64,000 nucleotides of DNA, taken from positions 17,735,504 to 17,799,503 of the forward strand of contig OZ038460.1 of the NCBI GenBank assembly GCA_964036195.1, given 5' to 3'. The stretch's first letter is position 1. Each line of letters starts with the position of its first letter. Below, piece after piece: positions 10,901-19,900 of this stretch. The notes beneath the pieces were generated by a model. The model saw only the letters and a list, made by a program, of their open reading frames with translations. It did no database searches and was not told the origin of the DNA. Source of the stretch: Sphaerolaimus hirsutus (taxonomy: Eukaryota; Nematoda; Chromadorea; Monhysterida; Sphaerolaimidae). The position numbers were made by a program, and so were the translations under genes.

Positions 10901-13900
10901 ATGGCAACTCGGTGACTCTTGCATGACATTTGACATTTTACAGGGCTTTTTACATTTGAGTCTGGGATTGACACCAGGCGCCAGATTCAATTCTCCCTAC
11001 ATATTTTGTAGGGTAGGGCGTGCGCCCGACAAATTATCAACGTCCCGCCACGCCAGTTCGACGCACACATACTGAGAGTAAAGCAGTTTGTGAAATACGT
11101 GAAAGTTTGCCTCGACGTCGCCGATATTGCAATATGCCGTGTTTTACTTAGATTTTGGCCCGAAAATCGTGATTTCGCCATTTTTTGGCCGTCAGCCAGC
11201 TCTTTCTTTTTTTCGATTTTGTCGGATTTTGTATAGTCCCGTGTGCACATCTTAGTTTATACTGCCCTGCAGCCGAAACATGAGGGCAGTGGAAAGAAAT
11301 GAATGCATGCGCGACCATACAATCGCGAGTAATGCACCCGACAAAAAAGGAAAAAAGAAAGCGTTGGCCGGATGCCAAGAAATGACGAAATCGTGATTTC
11401 TGGGCCAAAATAAAAAAAAGACGTCATACTGTAATATCGCCAACGTCGAGGCAAACTATCACGTATTTCACGAACTGCCTTGCTCTCAGTACGTGTGTGT
11501 CGACCTGGTGGAACGTTGAAAATTCATCGGGCGCACGCCCTACCCTACAAAATTTGTAGGGAGAATTAAATCTCGTCCCAGGTGTTTCAAGCAACAAAAA
11601 TGCTAATATACTAGGTAAAACAGGGTCGGTGGCATCGGCCGCGACACAAGCTAGTTTTCATAATAACAGTAGTTCATGGACTGACAATTTCCGTAAACTA
11701 ATAATTGAATCCGAAAACTGATGCAATAGCTACTGGTCAGTTACAGGAAATATCAGGTTAAAAATTTAACAGAAAAATTCGTACACACCAAGCGACTGGC
11801 CCACTACCGAAAATTGTGTGTCGGGCATAATTTGCTCCACAAATCTCCAATCTTCTGCATATGCCGTGTCCATTATTGTCACTTTTGGTATACTTGCATT
11901 TTCACGAATACCCACCTGCGACAAAGCATTTCTCATGAACATGTCGGCGGTGTGTGCATCAGCTAACAATGGCAAACCCACCGGAAAAAAGTATTTAAAT
12001 TTTTTTTTGTGTTTTTTATTAAATGTATTTTCTAATTTTCTAATTTCTAATTTAATTTTAGAATTTTTGAATCTTTTTGGGCAAGTTTTGATTGTTTTTG
12101 TAGTTTTCGATCTTTTTGTGATAAAACGCCGTAACTGGATAGTTTGAATGTTTGGATCACTTTTCAACATTATTTATGCTGTATTTTATACTCGGTGAAC
12201 ATCACATATCGTTTGGAAACTAGTGATGGAAAAGCGCCAGAAAAAAGGGCGCCGGCGCCAATGGCGCCATGGCGCCATTCGGAAAGCGGGCGCCACAGAA
12301 AAATGGCGCCAGGCGCCAAAGGCGCCATGGCGCCATTCGAAAAGTGGGCGCCGGGCGCAAAGGGCGCCACGGAAAGAGGGCGCCAAGCGCCAAGGGCGCC
12401 ATTTGAAAAATTGGGAGCCAGGCGCCAATGGCGCCAGGTAAAATAAGTGCGAATAACCCTGAGAGTGCTCAAAATGTTTCTCTAGCGCTGTAGTGCACAC
12501 ACCAATAACTTTGTTTATGTTCTCCAGGATCTCCAACAAAAACCGAGACAAGCAACAAAAATGTTTTGCAACAATCAATGTGACGTTCAATTCAAACACA
12601 ATGAATGGTGAATTGTCATTCAACAAAACAATGATTCACTTCAATTAGATTTTTCCAATGGATATTTTCTTGAAGTGGATGAAAACGTAATTCCGAAAAA
12701 CGAAAAGTATTTCCGCGGGTTTGCAAATTTCAATCATTCTCAGCTTCCGATCCGTCAGATGCATCTGTATAACCATCGGATGAGAGATCCCCTCGCACCA
12801 CTTCATTCATTTTTCTGGCAAATTTCTACTATCCACGCATGTGCTATGTTATTTTTTTCCATGTATGCAGCACTAACCTCGAATACCTGCTGGCGCCATT
12901 CTGGCGCCCTTTAAAAGCAGGGCGCCAGGCGCCAAGGGCGCCACGGAAAAAAGGCGCCAAGCGCCAAGGGCGCCATGGCGCCAATCAGAAAGTTGGCGCC
13001 AGGCGCCAAGGGCGCCAAGCGCCAATGGCACCATGGCGCGGCGCCCTTTGGCGCCCTCAAATGGCGCCAGCGCCATGGCGCCATTCCATCACTAATGGAA
13101 ACCTATCATAAACTGTCTGAATAGTGAAGCAAAAGTTTTCATCATATTGTTTTTACTTTCATTTTTACATTTCATTACATTTACATTCCATTTCGTTTTT
13201 ACCATGGAATTATTTATTGCGAAATCTACCAAAGATTTTATTCATTAAATTTTGGTAAAATTCTGAGCGTATTCTCCGGTTACTTTACACCTTGCACGCG
13301 TGGTTCCCGCTGGAACTGTGCCAACGATGGTTAACGCGTGCGAGTTTCATAAAAAGATGACAAAATTGATTGTTGCTCTAATGTTATTCATTAACAGATT
13401 CACATCGATAATTGTTCCATCTTTTTATGGTAATCGCATGATGATTTAACAATCATTGGCACGCTTCCAACACGAGACATAAATCAGTGCGAGGGCAGAG
13501 TATCATGTTCGCCGAGTATACTTTACGGTCCGCCGAGTGTACCTTAGGTTAGTCAAATAAAGCACAAATATGTTTGCCATTTTCCGGAGCATTTTCCATG
13601 TCATTGACACTGCATGACATTTTGGCATTTTTTCACATTTTTTTCAGTAAATGCTTTTTCAGATATCAATTGTCAATTGATTTAGGACATTCAACCTAAG
13701 AATGTTTTTGCAGCCTTGAATTCCCTGAAAAATTCGAAAACTATTTTAGAATTTTCGAATTTATGAATTTTCGAATTTATGAATTTTCGAATTTTTTGAA
13801 GGAAAAAATCGATTTCTAAGTGTTTTTTCCAGGGGTGGCATGGCACCAGTCGCTGGCGCTGACGTCATTTTTTGCGCCTTTCCATCGCGCTAGTGCATAG

Positions 13901-16900
13901 ATGCACTGAGAGTTTACATGTGTGGGAGTAAATTACATGCGCTGAGAGTTCAGATGCACTGAGAGTTTAGATGCGCTGAGAGTTTAGATGCGCTGAGAGT
14001 AAAGATGCGCTGAGAGTTTCCGCTGACATGTCGCCGAAGCTTTGACCAATCGTTTAGTAGAAGTAATAAAAATTGTATGATGCGTAGTTATTAAAACATA
14101 TTTAAGTTGTAGTGATGTAAATTGACATGTCCTAATATATCCCATTTGATCACATTTATAACGAGTTTTGAGTGTGTAAAAAAAGCCTATGCTTCACAAC
14201 GATCCTTCACGAAAATCTCTGGCGAAATAAAAAACCCCTCAAAATTTGCCGCTGAAAAAATGAATCCTCTGGGGGAATTGCGACCAAAAAATTTACTCAC
14301 AAGTGCTCCATTTGGATCGAGCCACTCGTTCCCCTCGGCGATCTTGTTCCGGTAAATAACTTTGCCCGGCTTTTCGTACGGGTCATTCAAATTCTTCCAC
14401 GAATAGACGGCTGCGAGATTGACACTTATCTTTAGAATTTCATATAAAACGGTCACATTAATTTCCGGTATTTATCATTCTCGCCGAGTGAGACTGAGTA
14501 AACGATCAACTCGACCATATTTGCTCGAATAATCCCGTTAAAATGACTAGGGATAAAAAAATAATATGATATTATAATATTACGCATAATGCATATTATA
14601 ACAGGGGTTATTATAAACACCTTCCCACCCAAGTCCGGCCCCCAATTTTTGATTTCACTTCAGATGCCCTATCTCCGGCTGTGGGCAGGGTGGAATGCTA
14701 ATAATTAGGTGGTATATAGGTATAACCCACCTCTACTCTTCATGATTCGAATAGAAGGGACCCTGGCGACTCACTACAGGGTGGGTTGCCATATATGTCA
14801 AAAAAATTTGTGGCGTTTTTGCTGTCCCACCCAGGTCTGGCCCCCACTTTATTTCTTATACTATGGTTTGGAGAAAGGGTGCCAGGCGCTGATTGCATGA
14901 GTGCGTAGCACCCTTTGGCACCCTGAAATGGCACCATTTCATCACTAATCTTGAGACCTCCCCCCCTAAGCAGGAGACAAATTTTTTTTTTACAAATTTA
15001 AAATTCACTGTAAGCTTTTATTTTTTTACAGACTTGACACGCTGGTTTAGGATGTTTTATAGAGGAGGGTTTAAGCTTCAAAGTTGTGTAGAAAACATAA
15101 CCTCTGAAATTCCTCCATTGGAAAATTTACTGGGGGTGAATTTAAAGTTGTAAATTTTGACAATTTTTGTTCCTGTAATGACATCATTATGATGTCTTAA
15201 GATTCGCTCCAAGTAAATTTTATTATGGAGGCATTTTAGGGGTTGTGTTTTTTACACAACTTTGAACCTAAAACCATCCTGTATAAAACATCCTAAACCA
15301 GCGTGTCAAGTGTGTAACAAAATAAAAGTGAAAAGTGAATTTTCAAATTTGCTAAAAAAAATTGTCTGCTGCTTAGGGGGGAGGTCTCAAGATTAGTGAT
15401 GGAATGGCGCCATTTCAGGGTGCCAAAGGGTGCCACGCATCGGTGCCCTTTGCCTGTGATGCAATCAGCACCTGGCACCCCTTCTCCAAAATATAGTATG
15501 AGAAACAAAGTGGGGGTTGGACCTGGGTGGGACAGCAAAAACGCCACAAATTTTTTTGACATATATGGCAACCCACCCTGTAGTGAGTCGCCAGGGCCCC
15601 TTCCATTCATGAAGAGTAGAGGGGGTTACACCTGTATACCACCCAGTTATTAGCATTCCACCCTGCCCACAGCCAGAGATAGGGCATCAGAAGTGAAATC
15701 AAAACTTGGGGGCCGGACTTGGGTGGGAAGGTGTTTATCATATTATCACTTTATAGTTAAAATCCGTGTGTTTGTCTAAATATGCATGACCGCGCAGAAG
15801 CTCCGTGACAAAATACCTTAGGCTACTTACTACAGAAAACAATGTGCAGCACTCACACTTAGGGTTGTAAAACATGTCGCGCCACAAAATCATGTCCAAA
15901 TTGTTTGGGTCAAACGTGATCGGCTCCGTCGGAGGTATACCCCCGGGGAATTGTGCCCTGCTGAGTACCGTGTCATTCACAGTGATGATCGTAGTCCATA
16001 TTGGGTTTTCATTTGTGCCTGAAATGGTAAATCGTATTTGGGATATTGAACCCTTAAATAGTAGCTCAGAAAGTCTGATTGCAATCGATCAGTGTTGTTT
16101 TGGAATTCTAAATACAAATACAACAATATTTCAAATTTCGAATTTTGATCTCTACCGTACTTTTGTAATACACAGTAGAATATGAAAAACAGATGATCCT
16201 GAAACTTTTTTCAATTATCACTGAACTTTAATTCGTACATCTGAAAACGACTCCACCAACCAGAGTTGTGAAAGTGTATTTACACTTACCCAAAATACCC
16301 GGGTAAATGGGTATTTATATTTACCCTTACACTTACACTTTCATAAAATACCCGTACACTTTTTTACACTTTCCTGGGCAAAATACCCGGATACAGAAAG
16401 TGTATTTTTTTCTTTCAGATGGCCCTGTTTGAAGCATTTGAGGAGGCATAAAACTGGGTCATGTACAATAATAACTGCACAGTGCACACATGCAGTTATG
16501 CATTGAATGTAGAAAATATAGCAAATGTACAAACGTGCACCAGCTTAGGGTTCAAACGGGATCCCAATCCCGATCCCGGATCCCGTGAAATTCCGGGATT
16601 TAGCAATCCCGATCCCGATCCCGATCCCGATCCCGAAAATTGTCAAATCCCGATTAGTGGAAATCATAAAAAGTGAAAAAATGACATTTTTGCATGCAAA
16701 AATGTGAACACAAACCCCCAGCATCCATTTTATGGCAATTTTCTGGCATCCAACAGTGTTTTGAGACCTTTATGAACACCTGTGGATGCCAGAACATTGG
16801 CCAAAATCTCTATCCCAAGACCCCAATCCCGATCCCGAAAAAATGCCAATCCCGATCCCGATCCCGATCCCGTGACCCCAATCCCAGCCAATCCCGATCC

Positions 16901-19900
16901 TGATCCCGATCCCGATCCCAAAATCTCAAAAAACCAATCCCGATCCCGATCCCGAAATCTCAAAAAACCAATCCCAATCCCGATCCCGATCCCGAAAAGT
17001 CAATCCCGTTTGAACCCTACACCAGCTCCAACCTTTGATCAGTACTCATGGTATTCTACAGTTTCATCATACTTTGTAAAAAAAACAAGATCAATTTCAC
17101 CTGCTGGCTTTTGCACTGACATTATTGCTGTATGTCCATTCTTGTATTTAAACAGTGTGTATCACATAGCTAAATCAGTAATATATCAACACTGAAAACG
17201 TGCCATTATTACGCAACTTCATACCACTAAATTTGTTACAGTCTGAAATGTTTCATACGGCTGTTCATACAGCAGTAAAATGTGAACTAATGCATGAAAA
17301 TGATTAATAAATTGATCTAAAGGTGAAAACAGTGGTGTTTTCTCATGCTCAACAGTGAGAGCTCTTTCTAAAAATTTTTTACACTTACACTTTTTTTTAC
17401 ACTTTCCTAGGTATTTTAAAAATACCTTACACTTACAGTATCCATACTCAAAATTTGGAAAGTGTATTTACGCTTACACTTACACTTTCCAAAAATACCG
17501 GTATTTTAACAACTCTGCCACCAACCCGCAACTGATCACTTAGACTCAGCTACTACATAGTATTAGGATGCAATTATTAGTTTACAGAAATGACCAGTCC
17601 ATGCACTACTGTTTAAGGGTATCGACAAGATTTCGGTAATGTATTCTAATTGAAAACGTGAAAACTTAGCTAGTGTGGCACCAATATAAATACCCAGACA
17701 TTTTTTCAGGTGCTGGTGTCATAGTTGACATTTGTATGGTAAATATTGTGTCGGCTGTTTCATAAAACAATCTCTCATAAAGTACAGTACTTTGAACAAC
17801 TCTGCAAAAAACCTACCATCATTCCGTTTGTAGAACACGGTCAAGGTGCCATTTTCAGACACAGTTCCAGTGAACACAATGCGCAATTTGTATTGTTGGT
17901 CGAAATACTTCAATCCGGCGAGATCGTCTGGTGAATTGAAGACTAATTTTCTGTTCCCAGAACGCCAATCCACCTCGTAAAAATCCATCAAAATGCCGTT
18001 TTGTCTGAAATTAATTTCGATCTGTGGAAAATTTGGTTTGTCATTTGCTCGGGTCGGTTAGTGATGAAATAGCGCCATAGCGCTGGCATTTTTGAATGCT
18101 GCCAAAATATGATTTTAAGCAGAGTTGTTTAAAATACTGAACTTTTTTGAAAGTAAACGTAAACATAAAGTATTTATTTTTTACTCACAGTAGTCACAGG
18201 TGAGTACAGAAAACGTAAAGTATTTAAAAAATACTTTTACACTGCATAAAACGTGCGTAAAATACTTTTTTTCAGAGTAAACGTAAAAATGAGTATTTTT
18301 TCCAGCGAAAACATAAAAATGGGTAATTTTTCACTGAAAACGTAAAGTGGGTATTTACTCGGCAAAAAAATAATGTAAAAATCAGTATTTTTTCGAGGTT
18401 CACTCTTAGTAATTTACTAAGTTCTTAGTAATTTTTTCAAATTTCGTCACCTTCTGTCTGGAAAAATGACATTTTCTGTCCCCTTAAAATACGTCCTCTG
18501 TACTTGCATACTTTCAAAAAGTAAGCGAGTAAGTGAGTACCGGTATTTTTTTTTTGGGGGGGGAAGGGTTTACGCGTATATTTCGAGTAAACATAAATAC
18601 ATTTTAACATTTAACATTATGATTTTAAGCTGCTGATACCTTTAAAATGAATTCAAAATAAAACAGAAATATAGCCGTTTAGTGGCTGAGCTTAAACCCC
18701 TAAACTTCTATTGTAAACCCGCCAATATATTTGAAGAGATACGGTATTTTAACATTTCCTATTTAATTAATTCATCACTTTATTTGGCGTTAATCCACAA
18801 TTGATTGCCAAAGTTGCACTAACAAAGTTTTTTTGGGAATACCAACAAGAACACTCTCCGGCTTGTCTGGTCTCATTTTGACAATTTTTGGTGGAAGCGG
18901 TAACTTTTCATTGGCAATTAACTCCTTGACAACTGGCACAAATGGAGTTGTAATGTCGACTGTGTACATGGAGCTGCCATTGACGTACCACAACAAGTTC
19001 GGCACGTATGTCCACCCATGTTCACCTGGAAAATACTCATGACACTTTGGCTTGGCTATTTAGACAGGTCCCGGCCGGGGGCCGGGACCCGGCAAAAAAT
19101 AATTGTTTTCAAAAGTGAATAATTGGCGTGTATGGGTTGTTTGCATGTTAATAAGGTGAATTATCACCAAATTAGCATGCACAAAATTGTTTTGAGACGG
19201 TTACACACACTGATGCATTTTCTTTGGGGGAGTGTATAAATTTTTTTGGATTTGTCTGAATTTTGGCATGTGAGTACTCCTTCGTTTAGTGAGCCAAATG
19301 CCTGCATGCCAAATTTCAGCTCAGGGCAGTTACGGGTTGTTTTTTTATTTAAACTTCAATTTTTTTTGATCACTGTATTTTTGTATAGTGATCAAATCCT
19401 GCCAGGGCCCGGTCCCCAGCAATGTTGAAATGGCCCCGACCGGGGTCAAATGTCCATGAGAAAAATTTGTTTCAGTCAACAAAGAATTTTTGTCCCCGAC
19501 CGGGGACGTTCGTCCCCAGGCAGGGGACTAAAAATTTGTCCATTTCGACATTGCCGGGGACCAGGCCCCAGCAGGATTTCGATCACTATACAAAAATACA
19601 GTGATCAAAAAAAATTAAAGTATAAATAAAATAAGAACCGGTAACCGCCCAGAGCTAAAATTTGGCATGCGTACTCACTAAACCAAGGAGTACACACCAA
19701 ATTTGGGACGAATCAGAACAATTTTACACACCCGCCCAAAAAATATGCATCCGCGTGTGTAACCGTCTTGCAAAAATTTTGTGCATGCTTATTTGGTGAT
19801 ACACGCCAATTATAGATTTTTGAAAAATTTTATTTTTTGCCGGGGACCGGTCCCCGGCCGGGACCTGTGTAAATAGCCCTTTGGCTTTGGATTAATGACA

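Noticed and set aside
11818-12147. Plus-strand frame of 109 residues
   Set aside because: Antisense shadow of peptidase exon 8 and its flanking repeat.
12170-12626. Open frames rich in A-P-L-A-L-G-A over GCGCC arrays (also 6579-6776, 8068-8359, 12839-13111)
   Set aside because: They are translations of the palindromic GCGCC words of hAT-like elements, open on both strands in several frames at once, with no start context or similarity.
16694-17195. Asp-Pro / Arg-Ser repeat proteins (also near 49909-50181 and 59048-59630)
   Set aside because: By-products of the cgatcc hexamer array in the MITE arms; both strands are open.
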